64,000 nt of DNA, taken from Rhodospirillales bacterium (GTDB lineage Bacteria; Pseudomonadota; Alphaproteobacteria; JAJFIK01). Of this stretch, positions 17,748-26,623 are shown in pieces. Below the pieces are notes generated by a model. It was not told the DNA's origin. It saw only the letters and a list, made by a program, of their open reading frames with translations, and did no database searches. The DNA is taken from the NCBI GenBank assembly GCA_021775005.1, contig JAJFIK010000078.1:29622-93621 (forward strand), written 5' to 3'. The position numbers and the translations under genes are program-made. Numbering within the stretch: position 1 is the first letter of the stretch; each line of letters starts with the position of its first letter.

Positions 17748-17844
17748 GGGCGATAGTCCTAGCGCTGCGTCGGCATTCGCGCAAATTACGGATAATTCAG
17801 GATTGGAGGCGGGGACTGCATCGATGCGATCCAAGGAGTGGGCC

Positions 17845-18444
17845 CTATTCATTCGAATCTCCGTCCGTAGAATATGAGAAATGCAAAGGCTCGATTTCGC
17901 TCATAAAGTAAGGAACACCTTCAAGGCCGCGCTCCCGTCCACTATCTTCCATTCTTTGAATCAACTGAGGGCATCCGAAGATCAGAATGTTGTGTTCCAT
18001 CACGAAATCTGTTCTCTCTGCCGGAAATCGGTAATTTCGCCCGACCTCCAAGCGTGATCGATAGGATGAACCAGGCCCAATAATTAGAAGGGGCGGAAAA
18101 CTGCCCAAGGGCGGTGTCACTCCTTCCGGCCTTGCGCTGCTAATCCTATCGCCAGTCTCAGCAACTCGAATTACAGGTATCCTCGAGAACCTTGTATCGC
18201 TTGGAAAGGCAGACTCAAAAACGCATGCTGCTCTTGATCCTGTATTGGCCCAAATAAGGGTGGCCATAAGTAAAGGCTCTCCACCTCCGTGCAGGAATTC
18301 GTGGCTCAGCTCGACTGAAAGAACTCCAGTCGTGAGTGTCGGCTCGGAATCTCCGATTTCAAATAGATTCGAACAGCCAGCACTGAGCAGCGCGGTTAGG
18401 GTAACTACAACTCCTGCAAGTAGCTTTAGATAATTGAGTTTCAT
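17845..18444 (-). CDS. Unknown lipoprotein
   Basis: 199 residues with a lipoprotein signal: basic start MKLNYLK, hydrophobic core and lipobox LSAGC at about residues 20-24. The mature part contains two further Cys residues (AACVFES, IFGCPQL) and no domain I recognise. Base composition is lower in GC than in the neighbouring genes and codon choice is more mixed. Together with the next lipoprotein gene this suggests an accessory pair inserted between the two-component system and degP. Function unknown. Confidence 0.75.
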   Translation of the reverse strand: MKLNYLKLLAGVVVTLTALLSAGCSNLFEIGDSEPTLTTGVLSVELSHEFLHGGGEPLLMATLIWANTGSRAACVFESAFPSDTRFSRIPVIRVAETGDRISSARPEGVTPPLGSFPPLLIIGPGSSYRSRLEVGRNYRFPAERTDFVMEHNILIFGCPQLIQRMEDSGRERGLEGVPYFMSEIEPLHFSYSTDGDSNE

Positions 18445-18493
18445 TTTAAGTTCCGTTCAGGGGCAGTGAATGCGTGGCGGGATGATTTGATCA

Positions 18494-18970
18494 TCAGTGC
18501 GCACTGCAATCGAGTTCAGACTGCTGCACTTCGACGACACGTTCCGATCTCTCACAGAATCGGATGGTTGAAAAAATTATCTCACCTGTCTCTGGATTTG
18601 CCTCTTCACACAGATCAAAAGGTTCGGTATTGTAATAGACTGAGTACCACCCGTCCTCATCTGGCGCGCTCGAAACGGCATAGAGTATGCCCGTGTAATC
18701 GTTTTCTCTATCAGCTAATAGCTGGTCCCAATTTACCTCCCCCTCAACGACATACTCCAACTCGTCATAGCCAAGGAGCTGGATCTCGTCATAGTTGGGA
18801 CTCTCCAACGCGCCGAGAAATCCATTTCGTTCCGCGAAAGAGTGAATAAGGCAAACGGCCGTCATCTGTTCCTCGTTTAAGTCGGCCCTGCTGTATGCGC
18901 TTTCATCTGCACAGCCGCTGCACAAAGAAATGCAAAAAGTACAAACGATGATGCGCGCGAGGTCATTCAT
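18494..18970 (-). CDS. Unknown small lipoprotein
   Basis: 158 residues with a signal and lipobox (IIVCTFCISLCSGC, lipidated Cys about residue 20). The mature protein is acidic (EYVVEGEVNWDQLLADRENDY) and has three or four Cys residues that could form disulfides (VCLIHSF, DLCEEAN, RFCERSE, LDCSAH). No known domain is recognised. It lies 49 bases upstream of the other lipoprotein gene in the same direction. A 14-codon remnant frame ends exactly at its start (see the region 18971-19276). Function unknown. Confidence 0.75.
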   Translation of the reverse strand: MNDLARIIVCTFCISLCSGCADESAYSRADLNEEQMTAVCLIHSFAERNGFLGALESPNYDEIQLLGYDELEYVVEGEVNWDQLLADRENDYTGILYAVSSAPDEDGWYSVYYNTEPFDLCEEANPETGEIIFSTIRFCERSERVVEVQQSELDCSAH

Positions 18971-19276
18971 CCTGCGCTGCCCTTGAGTTGATCCAGTTCA
19001 TCAGCAGTCATCAAAGCCCATCCCCATGCTCATTCAGCGAATGGAGTCGACTATACACGATGAAGTTGTGGTGCGGAAATTAGTCCGTACCGGCGGCAAC
19101 ACGGGGGGATGAGGTCGGCTGCCACCGGTACGGGTGCTGTGGTCCCAGGTTGACGGGGCGGGGACCACTGCCTCTTAGAATGAGCGCGGAACCTCTCCCC
19201 CGACACCCATCCCGTATTCAAATTCCAAACTAGACCTTCCAAAGTCTAGGGTTCCCAAATCTAGGCTTTCCCGAGC
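18971..19276. other. Intergenic region with gene remnant
   Basis: 306 bases between the second lipoprotein gene and degP. On the minus strand a short open frame (MTADELDQLKGSAG) ends in TGAATG, so its stop overlaps the lipoprotein start. Its upstream part is cut by stops, so it may be the tail of a decayed gene. The degP end carries the CTAG hairpins listed separately. The rest shows nothing I can name. Confidence 0.45.
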
Positions 19277-19280
19277 CTAG
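19230..19280. repeat. Consecutive CTAG-bounded hairpins at the degP stop
   Basis: CTAGAC (19230-19235) pairs with GTCTAG (19244-19249), and CTAGGC (19261-19266) pairs with GCCTAG (19275-19280). The 10 bases between them are flanked by CTAGG on both sides. The second hairpin contains the degP stop codon. Each loop is eight bases with a purine-rich GGAAA/GGAAG core on the minus strand. There is no T-run, so it is not a standard terminator; it could protect the degP mRNA end. Confidence 0.6.
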
Positions 19281-20806
19281 CCTTCGGCCTCACTGAGCCT
19301 AAGGGCGACGAAGCGTTCCTGTTCCCCTTCGCGGACCAAAAGCAAGATGGCGGTGCGCCCTGCATGGGCTGCTGCCTCCACTTCTTGCTCAATTTGGCCG
19401 GGGTTTGAGACAAGCTCGCCGGACACCGTGACTATAACAGACCCTGGGCGCAAACCCTTGTCCGAAGCCTCGCTATTTGGATCAACTGTTACGACCGACA
19501 CACCTTGCCCATCTTGTGCCGCCATAAGTGTGAGCCCGGGCAGCACATCCGACGCCATTTCCACGTCATTGCCCTTGTCGTCGGGCACCGCTTCGGGGGC
19601 GCTTGCGACTTGGGTGTCTTCGCGCTCATCAAGAGTGGCCATAAGTGTGACCACATCCCCATTGCGCCAGACGGTAAATTCGGTCTCATCGCCGGGGTGG
19701 ATGGCGCCCACCCGCCGGGTGAGGTCCACATTGTCCTCAATATCATCACCATTGATGGCGATAACCACATCGCCGCGCTCAAACCCGGCGCGCTCCGCAG
19801 GGGTTTGCTCCATCACCTGACTGATGATGGCACCGCGGGCTTCCTCTAAGCCCAAGGAAAGCGCCACATCTTCGGTTACCCGCTGGATCTGAACCCCAAG
19901 CCAGCCGCGCCGGACGCTGCCGTTCTCAATAATCTGATCCACCACGCTGATGGCCACTTCAGACGGGATGGCAAAGCCGATCCCCACATTGCCGCCAGAG
20001 GGCGAGAAGATCAGCGTGTTGACGCCGATCACCCGTCCGCGCAGGTCAAATGTTGGCCCGCCGGAATTGCCGGAGTTGATAGAGGCATCGATCTGAATGA
20101 AATTATTGTAGACGCTGCCGTTTAGAGCGCGGCCACGGGCGGAAACAATCCCCGCCGTAACCGTGCCGCCAAGGCCAAAGGGGTTGCCCACAGCAACGAC
20201 CCAATCACCCACGCGCAGGTTTTCATCCTCTGCAAAGGTCACGTAAGGCAGCGGCACTTCAGGCTCAATGCGCAACACAGCCAAATCAGTGGCCGGGTCA
20301 GTGCCGATGAGCTCCGCCTCAAGCTCGGTGCCATCAACCAGCACCACGGTATAGCTGACGCCATTTTCCACCACGTGATTATTGGTGACGAGAAATCCCT
20401 CACCATTGATCAAGAACCCTGACCCCGCTTGAACGCCAAAGTTTGGCCCTTGCGGCGCTTGGGGGCCCCGAGGTCCCTGCGGCCCGCGCGGAAAGGGAAA
20501 TTGGTTGCCAAAGGGATTGTTCTGGCCGTTGAATTCGGGAAGCTGCACTTCCACGCGCACGCTGACCACAGCAGGGCTGACGCGCTCTACCAGGTCAGCA
20601 AAGCTAAGCGGCGAGCCCTGCGGCGGGCTCAGCGGCATGGGCTCAATCTCACCATTGATCACAGTGATGGTGTCTTGCGCCAAAGCCTGCGGCACGTTCA
20701 TGGTCAAGGCAGTGACGCCAAGCGCGGCGATGCCGCCGGTGATCATCGCGCCGATTACAAATGCGCTGATCAGGGTTTTGGTCGTTGAAGCGTTCTGGTC
20801 CGACAT
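19277..20806 (-). CDS. degP: DegP/HtrA family periplasmic serine protease
   Basis: 509 residues. An N-terminal segment (residues 11-43) acts as signal or anchor, ending ALAQ. The trypsin-like triad is His144 (TNNHVVE), Asp174 (TDLAVLR) and Ser248 (NSGNSGGP). Two PDZ domains follow: one beginning RRGWLGVQIQ with GDVVIAING, the other with GLRPGSVIVTVSGE. Between residues about 107 and 122 is a collagen-like run GPQGPRGPQAPQGP, a flexible loop near the LA region. It degrades or refolds damaged envelope proteins. GGAGG precedes the ATG. It lies beside the two-component and ccm genes, as in many rhizobia. Confidence 0.94.
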   Translation of the reverse strand: MSDQNASTTKTLISAFVIGAMITGGIAALGVTALTMNVPQALAQDTITVINGEIEPMPLSPPQGSPLSFADLVERVSPAVVSVRVEVQLPEFNGQNNPFGNQFPFPRGPQGPRGPQAPQGPNFGVQAGSGFLINGEGFLVTNNHVVENGVSYTVVLVDGTELEAELIGTDPATDLAVLRIEPEVPLPYVTFAEDENLRVGDWVVAVGNPFGLGGTVTAGIVSARGRALNGSVYNNFIQIDASINSGNSGGPTFDLRGRVIGVNTLIFSPSGGNVGIGFAIPSEVAISVVDQIIENGSVRRGWLGVQIQRVTEDVALSLGLEEARGAIISQVMEQTPAERAGFERGDVVIAINGDDIEDNVDLTRRVGAIHPGDETEFTVWRNGDVVTLMATLDEREDTQVASAPEAVPDDKGNDVEMASDVLPGLTLMAAQDGQGVSVVTVDPNSEASDKGLRPGSVIVTVSGELVSNPGQIEQEVEAAAHAGRTAILLLVREGEQERFVALRLSEAEG

Positions 20807-21132
20807 GCGTACTCAACCTCCGTCAAACTTGTTTGTGGCCCATCTGGAATACCAAAACGGGCCGCCGGTGTAGTTCACCGGTATTGGGATGCTGCCTATG
20901 CCCCGCCAGTATCCTATTGGGATCAAATGGCATGGCGCATTCAAGAAACGATCTCGTGAGGTGCCTCTACAAATTGTCATGCCGCTAGGCATTATCAACA
21001 GTGGGCGCTCGCGCCGTCGCCCAGCCATGGAAAAAACCTAACGGGCAGCGCCCCACTTGCGAAGCCCCTAAGACGGTCAATTACAAACATTTAACGCGGC
21101 GAAATCGTGGCCGATCCCCCCTGAACAGCGGC
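20807..21132. other. Intergenic region upstream of degP
   Basis: 326 bases between the hydrolase-OsmC gene and degP, both on the minus strand. It contains the degP ribosome binding site and a perfect dyad CCGGTG (20865-20870) - five bases - CACCGG (20876-20881) about 60 bases upstream of the degP start. That dyad could be a regulator site. No convincing gene or RNA was found. Confidence 0.5.
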
Positions 21133-22362
21133 TTAACCAACCAATTCAGTTTTTATGGGAGTTTTGCCCTCTAGCGCCTTATGGACCGGGCAGCGATCAG
21201 CGATCTCCAGCATACGAGATTTCACCTCCGGCGGCAGATCGCCAGGAATATTGATCTGTCGGGTGAAGGCCAGCGTTTTGCCGGCTTTGTCTTTGGCGCA
21301 ATCTTCGCAATCCTCCAGATAGACCTTTTCGTGGCGCACGGTGGTTGTCATCAACCCAGGGTCGAACCGCTTCTGCCGCGCATACATCCGCAGGGTTTGA
21401 TTGGTGCAGAGCGCAAGGCCCATGGCGACATAATCATATGGACCCGGCCCCCGGTCGCCGCCCGCGGGCGCAGGCTGGTCGCCCCAAAGTTGGTGCCCGC
21501 CCGCGTTGGCGATATTTTCCCAAACCCCCGTTCCGGTTTCAGTAACAACCACAGACTCGCCATCAGACTTGGGAAGGGTGGCCGCCTCTGCTGGCGGCAT
21601 ATCAAGATATCGCTCCACCCAAGCGCAAAGCACATTGGCCGCATAGGCCGCATCCGCCTTGCCGGTGATGAGATGATCGGCAGTGTCGAGGGAGACGTAA
21701 CTTTTGGGGTGCTTGGCGGCTGTGAAAATGGCCGTGGCGTTTTCAATCCCCACCTGCTCATCAAGGGGGGCGTGCATCACCAGCAGTGCGCGTTTCAAGT
21801 TCGCAGCGGCATCAGTTACTTTGTGTGCTTTCAGGTCTTCGACGAATTCCTTGCGGATCGTAAAGGGCCGCCCGCCGAGTTTCACTTCCGCTTGGCCTGA
21901 GCTTTCGATCTCATCGAGATGTTCGGCAAATGTATGCGCGACATGCTTTGTGTCCGCTGGCGCGCCGAGGGTCACAACGGCTTTGCATTCCGGCACCTCG
22001 CCTGCCGCCATCAGCACCGCCGCCCCGCCCAGGGAGTGCCCGATCAAGATTTTCGGCGCTTGATGGTTGGCGCGGAGAAAGTCCACCGCAGCCAAAAGGT
22101 CCGCTACATTGGATGAAAACGTTGTGTTGGAGAAATCCCCGTCGGAATGCCCAAGGCCTGTGAAGTCAAATCGGAAAACGGCGATGCCGTCGTTGGCTAA
22201 TTGTTGTGAGATGCGCGACGCGGCAAAAATGTCCTTAGAGCAGGAGAAACAATGGGCAAAAAGCGCATAGGCGATGGGCTTGCCCTTTGGCATATCCAGC
22301 CGCGCGGCCAGATCCTCGCCCAGGCTTCCCGGGAATGTAATGCGGTGCGATGTTTGCGGCAT
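21133..22362 (-). CDS. Alpha/beta hydrolase fused to an OsmC-like domain
   Basis: 409 residues in two domains. Residues about 1-250 are an alpha/beta hydrolase: oxyanion HCFSCSK, FDFTGLGHSDG, nucleophile Ser in IGHSLGG, Asp in HAPLDEQV and His in DTADHLIT. Residues about 270-409 are OsmC-like, with YDYVAMGLALCTNQTLRMYA, the resolving Cys region CEDCAKD, and a C-terminal DRCPVHKALEG. OsmC proteins are thiol peroxidases for organic hydroperoxides; the hydrolase part may release or bind lipid substrates. This fusion is known in proteobacteria. AAAGGAG supports the start at MPQTSH. Confidence 0.9.
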   Translation of the reverse strand: MPQTSHRITFPGSLGEDLAARLDMPKGKPIAYALFAHCFSCSKDIFAASRISQQLANDGIAVFRFDFTGLGHSDGDFSNTTFSSNVADLLAAVDFLRANHQAPKILIGHSLGGAAVLMAAGEVPECKAVVTLGAPADTKHVAHTFAEHLDEIESSGQAEVKLGGRPFTIRKEFVEDLKAHKVTDAAANLKRALLVMHAPLDEQVGIENATAIFTAAKHPKSYVSLDTADHLITGKADAAYAANVLCAWVERYLDMPPAEAATLPKSDGESVVVTETGTGVWENIANAGGHQLWGDQPAPAGGDRGPGPYDYVAMGLALCTNQTLRMYARQKRFDPGLMTTTVRHEKVYLEDCEDCAKDKAGKTLAFTRQINIPGDLPPEVKSRMLEIADRCPVHKALEGKTPIKTELVG

Positions 22363-22405
22363 GAGGGCTCCTTTGTCCAATGAAATGCGGGGCCTTGCGC
22401 GCGGG

Positions 22406-22810
22406 TTACAAGTCTTGCGGCGGGCGGGCAGCGCGTTTGATGATCACATAGACCGCCCCGCCCCCTATGAGCAGGGCCAACCAAGGCGCAAGCCAAAGCA
22501 GTATGGTGCCGGGCCCCACGCGCGGGCGATAAAGAATGCCCTCACCATAGCGCGCGGTGAGGTAGGACTTGATCTCCCCGTCGCTGCGCCCACTTACGAT
22601 TTGCTCGCGCACAATGGCGCGCACTTCCGCAGCGAAAGGCGACGGCGAGGCGTCAATGGTTTCATTTTGACAAACCATGCAGCGCAGTTCCGCCATCAAG
22701 ACCCGCGCGCGCGCTTCGTCAGCAGGGTTGCTTAGTTCAACATCAAGTGCTTGCGCAAACGCTGCACCGGCCAGGAGCACTGCAATACCGAATATGAGCG
22801 CGCGCATCAT
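22406..22810 (-). CDS. ccmH: Cytochrome c maturation protein CcmH (CycL)
   Basis: 134 residues with a signal peptide (to AFAQA), the redox motif RCMVCQNE and a C-terminal membrane helix (ILLWLAPWLALLIGGGAVYVI). CcmH is a membrane-anchored thioredoxin-like protein that keeps the CxxCH site of apocytochrome c reduced for haem attachment. Short CcmH without the TPR part fits the alphaproteobacterial system, in which CcmI is a separate gene. The ATG overlaps the ccmF stop (ATGA). Confidence 0.94.
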   Translation of the reverse strand: MMRALIFGIAVLLAGAAFAQALDVELSNPADEARARVLMAELRCMVCQNETIDASPSPFAAEVRAIVREQIVSGRSDGEIKSYLTARYGEGILYRPRVGPGTILLWLAPWLALLIGGGAVYVIIKRAARPPQDL

Positions 22811-24798
22811 GCGGGTTCCACCTCGCGCTTTGTAGTGGCCTTTTTTGCTGGCCGCGGCGCACCAATGCGAAACCGCCCATCAGAGGCAGAGACCAATCCG
22901 CCAAAGCACATCATAAGCGCCCCGGCCCAAATCCATCTCACCAGAGGATGAATGGCCACCGTAACTGCAAAGCGATCCGTGTCGCCCTGGCGATCACCGA
23001 GAACCACATAAAGATCGCCAAACAGTGTGGCGTGAAGCCCAACCTCTGTGGTGGCTTGTCCTTCTGCGGGGTAAAACCGGCGCTCCGCTTGCAAGCGGCG
23101 AACAAGGCGGCTTTCGGAAAAAACATCGAAATTGGCAAACTCTGCGATGTAATTCGGCCCTTGCAGCTCGCCTGTTTCAGCAAGCCGCACGTCATATCCG
23201 GCGATGGACACGGTTTCGCCGGGACCGAGAATGGCAACTTCATCGCTGCGCAAATTGCCCGCGCAAGCTACCCCCATGATCAAAATGCCCATACCGGCAT
23301 GAGCGAGCGCCGTGCCATAGGCTGATCTGGGCAGCCCCCGCACGCGGTTCCATGACCGGCGGAGCGAGATCCGATTAAGTTGCAAGCGGTCAAAGATGTC
23401 TTTGGCCGCTCCGGTGATGATGAATATTCCCAAGGTAGCGCCAAGAAGCGCCAAGCCGTCGCGCACTTGCAGGAGCGCAAAGCCCACAACGAGACCGCCC
23501 ACGGTGATACCTGTGACGGTCATAAGGCGTCTGGCCACACCGGGCAGGTCACCGCGTTTCCACGCCAACAAAGGCCCAAACGGCATCGCCATGAACAGCG
23601 GCACCATGAGCGGCAACACCGTGGCGTTATAGTAGGGCGGTCCAACGGAAATGATATCGCCTGTGATCATCTCCAAAACCAAGGGATAAAGCGTGCCTAC
23701 AAGAATGGTCACTGCGCTAACGGTGAGAAACAAATTGTTGAACAAGAGCGCACTTTCGCGGCTGATGGGTGCGAAGACCGCGTGAGATTTCAAGAGCGGC
23801 GCACGCCAGGCATAGAGCGCATAAGACCCTCCAAGGGTTAGCCCCAATATGCCAAGAATGAAAATGCCGCGCGCCGGGTCATTGGCAAACGCATGGACCG
23901 ATGTCAGCACGCCTGAGCGCACCAGAAATGTGCCGAGCAAACTAAAAGCAAAGCCCGCAAGCGCCAGAAACACGGTCCAGGATTTCATGGTTTCCCGGCG
24001 CTCTGTGACCACAGCCGAATGGAGTAGAGCTGTCGCTATGAGCCACGGCATCAGCGAGGCGTTTTCAACCGGGTCCCAAAACCACCAGCCGCCCCAACCA
24101 AGCTCATAGTAAGCCCACCAACTGCCCAAAGCGATACCAATTGTAAGCGCCGCCCAAGCGGTCAAAATCCACGGGCGCACAAAGCGCGCCCAGGCTGCAT
24201 CCACTTCGCCCTTCCAAAGGGCGGCAATGGCAAAGGCGAACGCGACAGAAAGACCTACGTAGCCAATGTAGAGAAGCGGCGGGTGGATCGCCAACGCAGG
24301 ATCTTGCAGGACCGGATTAAAACCTTCGCCCTGAAACGGCGCTATGGCTTCTCGCAAAAACGGGTTTGAGGTGAGCAGAATGAAAAGAACAAACACTGCC
24401 CCAATAAGCCCCTGCACAGCAAGGGCGCGCAGCTTTAGATCCTGCGGCAGACGCGGCGCGCCATAAGCGATCAAGGCCCCAAAGAAAGCCAGGATCAAAA
24501 CCCAGAGCACCATAGAGCCTTCATGGTTGCCCCAGGTGGCGGCAAGCTTGTAGATCAGCGGTTTGTCTGTGTGGGAATTATTGGCCACCAGCGTCACGGA
24601 GAAATCCGATGTGGCAAAGGCTAAAAGCAACGCCCCAAACGCAAGGGCAATACACGCAAATTGCGCTAGTGCTGCGGGAGCTGCCAAGCGCGCCAGTGCG
24701 GCGTTGCCCCGAACAAGGCCCCACCACGTACCCCCGGCTTGAAGCGCAGCAAGAAATAATGCCAACACCAAAGCAAAATGGCCAAGCTCAACGGTCAT
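22807..24798 (-). CDS. ccmF: Cytochrome c-type biogenesis haem lyase CcmF (CycK)
   Basis: 663 residues with about 14 or 15 membrane helices. The haem-handling WWD domain is present as WGGWWFWDPVENASLMPWL, and conserved His residues flank it (AIHPPLLYIGY, ALLHSAVVTERR). CcmF receives haem from holo-CcmE and attaches it to reduced apocytochrome with CcmH and CcmI. It overlaps ccmE by ATGA and ccmH by ATGA. Confidence 0.96.
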   Translation of the reverse strand: MTVELGHFALVLALFLAALQAGGTWWGLVRGNAALARLAAPAALAQFACIALAFGALLLAFATSDFSVTLVANNSHTDKPLIYKLAATWGNHEGSMVLWVLILAFFGALIAYGAPRLPQDLKLRALAVQGLIGAVFVLFILLTSNPFLREAIAPFQGEGFNPVLQDPALAIHPPLLYIGYVGLSVAFAFAIAALWKGEVDAAWARFVRPWILTAWAALTIGIALGSWWAYYELGWGGWWFWDPVENASLMPWLIATALLHSAVVTERRETMKSWTVFLALAGFAFSLLGTFLVRSGVLTSVHAFANDPARGIFILGILGLTLGGSYALYAWRAPLLKSHAVFAPISRESALLFNNLFLTVSAVTILVGTLYPLVLEMITGDIISVGPPYYNATVLPLMVPLFMAMPFGPLLAWKRGDLPGVARRLMTVTGITVGGLVVGFALLQVRDGLALLGATLGIFIITGAAKDIFDRLQLNRISLRRSWNRVRGLPRSAYGTALAHAGMGILIMGVACAGNLRSDEVAILGPGETVSIAGYDVRLAETGELQGPNYIAEFANFDVFSESRLVRRLQAERRFYPAEGQATTEVGLHATLFGDLYVVLGDRQGDTDRFAVTVAIHPLVRWIWAGALMMCFGGLVSASDGRFRIGAPRPAKKATTKREVEPA

Positions 24799-25247
24799 TG
24801 ATCCTCAAGCGGTTCAGGCCCGCGCCAATCACCAGAAGCGCGCAATGCTTCAACAACTTCGCGGGGCATGTAGGTTTCATCATGTTTCGCAAGCACATGA
24901 CGAGCGACAAAGATGCCACTGGGCTGCATGGTGCCTTCAATGACAACCCCCTGCCGATCCCCAAATAGGTCCGGGAGTGTGCCTTCATAGGTCACAGGAA
25001 TTGTTGCCGCCCCATCGGTTACGCTAAACCGCACCACCAAGCCTTCACCGCGCACAATGCTGCCAGCCTCCACCAAGCCGCCAAGGCGTATCTCCGCAGC
25101 GGGGGGCGTCGCTAGAGCAGCCAAAGTTGTGGGGCCGTAGAAATAGGTAATGCGATTGGAGAGCCCGGTGAGCATCAACCCAGCCGCTGCAAGCAATGTG
25201 ACGCCGCCAACGGCAATCATGATTAGTCTTCTGTCGCGCCGCCGCAT
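24795..25247 (-). CDS. ccmE: Haem chaperone CcmE (CycJ)
   Basis: 150 residues with an N-terminal anchor (IMIAVGGVTLLAAAGLMLTGL) and an OB-fold. The covalent haem-binding His lies in VLAKHDETYMPREV, with the nearby Tyr as ligand. The start MRRRDRR follows GGAGG and is preferred over MPGGPM upstream. It carries haem through the periplasm to CcmF. It is separated from ccmI by an unusual 293-base gap. Confidence 0.95.
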   Translation of the reverse strand: MRRRDRRLIMIAVGGVTLLAAAGLMLTGLSNRITYFYGPTTLAALATPPAAEIRLGGLVEAGSIVRGEGLVVRFSVTDGAATIPVTYEGTLPDLFGDRQGVVIEGTMQPSGIFVARHVLAKHDETYMPREVVEALRASGDWRGPEPLEDQ

Positions 25248-25540
25248 GGGGCCTCCGGGCATTGGGATCTTGTCCCGGTTATAGCCCGTAAGGCTGGAAT
25301 CTCAAGCAAGCGGGCCCGCGTCCAATTGTCTAAGGCGAGGAGTTGCGCAAAAGGGAGAGTGAGAGGGCGGGTTTGCAGCAAAGGGAGGGGTTATTTCCAG
25401 CCACGCACCCGCCCACCCGGCACTCAATTGCCGCACCTCATGGACATGAGATAGAGGCCGGGTCTCTCAAAGATTGAGATAGCGGGCGTGGGGGCATAGT
25501 TACTCTTGTCACGGGGATGTGATCAGACGTCGCCCGAGGG
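25248..25540. other. Gap inside the ccm operon with inverted repeats
   Basis: 293 bases lie between ccmI and ccmE, which in most alphaproteobacteria nearly abut. GGGCGGGT (25365-25372) is inverted as ACCCGCCC (25407-25414), and CTCATG (25437-25442) as CATGAG (25445-25450). Neither stem has a T-run. I see no open frame with a ribosome binding site. It may hold a promoter for ccmEFH, a leader structure or a small RNA. Confidence 0.4.
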
Positions 25541-26623
25541 CTAGTCACTTAGGCCATGCTGGTCGGAAATGGCATTTATCCGGGCCAAGAGCTGCGGCTC
25601 ACCGGCGGCCAGGGCGGTTGCGTTTTCCAATGCGGCAAGAGCCCCTTGGCGCTCCCCCAACACAGCGCGGGCGTTGGCCAGAGTAAGCCAACCCTCAAAA
25701 TCATCGGCGTCGTCCTCAAGCCGCGCGGCGAGCCCCTCTACCATACTGCGAATAGCAGCCTGCCGCTCGGCCTCGGGAAGACCCAAGACCTGATCTGCAC
25801 CCGCTGGCGCGGTCCGCACCGCAATAATTCTTGCGCGCAGATCTTCAAAGCGCGGAACCCAAGAGGCATCACCTGGCGTTGTGGCGAGCAAAGCGTCCAG
25901 CCGCTCCAAAGCGGACTCATGCGCCCCTTGCTGGTACTCATAGAGCGCGCGATAGAACACCGCGCGAGGATAGCGCGGCGCATTGGCAAGGGCGGCGTCA
26001 ATCCACTCAAGGGCGCCCAGTGAGACAAGGCCGGAAGATTGAATGATCTGCACCTCCCCTATGCCGGTCAGCGCGGCCGCATCGCCGGGTCGATGGGCAA
26101 GGGCATTTTCATATGACGCCACCGCATCATCCCAGGCCCCGAGAGATTGAAAGACCTCTGCCAGATAAAGCGCCCGGTCGGCGGGATCTGAGATAGCTGC
26201 CAAGTCGGCTTCGATTTGCCCGGCCACCGGCGCAATGCGGACCGCGGTTTCCCCCTCAATATCGCGCAAGGCAAAGGGTTGCGCCGGCAAATCCGGACGC
26301 CCAAGAAACAAGTAAAGCGCCAGCGCGCCGGCAACGATGAAAAGGCCCACAATCGCCGCAACGGCGCGCGAGGGGCCACCCCCGGCAGCCAAAGGACCCT
26401 GCGATGGGGCGCGCGAGCGACGACGGGCAATTTCCGTGCGCGCGCTATCAAGCTCGCCCGGCGGTAACAGACCCTCAGCGGCTTCACGATCAAGCTCACT
26501 CAATTGCGCGTCATACACGTCATTTGCTGAGAGGCCCTCATTGTCGTCATCGCGTGCGTAGGTGCGCATCAACCAGATAAGCGTTACCGCTGTTAGAAGA
26601 CTTGTTGCAATCCAGAACGTCAT
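25541..26623 (-). CDS. ccmI: Cytochrome c maturation protein CcmI (CycH)
   Basis: 360 residues. Two N-terminal helices (FWIATSLLTAVTLIWLM and about 88-108, VAAIVGLFIVAGALALYLFL) enclose a cytoplasmic loop with YDAQLSELDREAAEGLL, a typical CcmI leucine-zipper-like stretch. The periplasmic C-terminal part has TPR-like helices (WDDAVASYENALAHRPGD, FEGWLTLANARAVLG). It holds the apocytochrome C-terminus during haem attachment. Its ATG overlaps the DUF938 stop. Confidence 0.92.
   Translation of the reverse strand: MTFWIATSLLTAVTLIWLMRTYARDDDNEGLSANDVYDAQLSELDREAAEGLLPPGELDSARTEIARRRSRAPSQGPLAAGGGPSRAVAAIVGLFIVAGALALYLFLGRPDLPAQPFALRDIEGETAVRIAPVAGQIEADLAAISDPADRALYLAEVFQSLGAWDDAVASYENALAHRPGDAAALTGIGEVQIIQSSGLVSLGALEWIDAALANAPRYPRAVFYRALYEYQQGAHESALERLDALLATTPGDASWVPRFEDLRARIIAVRTAPAGADQVLGLPEAERQAAIRSMVEGLAARLEDDADDFEGWLTLANARAVLGERQGALAALENATALAAGEPQLLARINAISDQHGLSD

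Noticed and set aside
19051..19242. A 63-residue minus-strand frame after degP
   Set aside because: Composition is Trp/Pro/Arg-rich, typical of a chance frame in GC-rich DNA, and it runs into the CTAG hairpins.
20813..21028. A 71-residue minus-strand protein upstream of degP
   Set aside because: No ribosome binding site, no recognisable sequence, and it lies in the promoter region.
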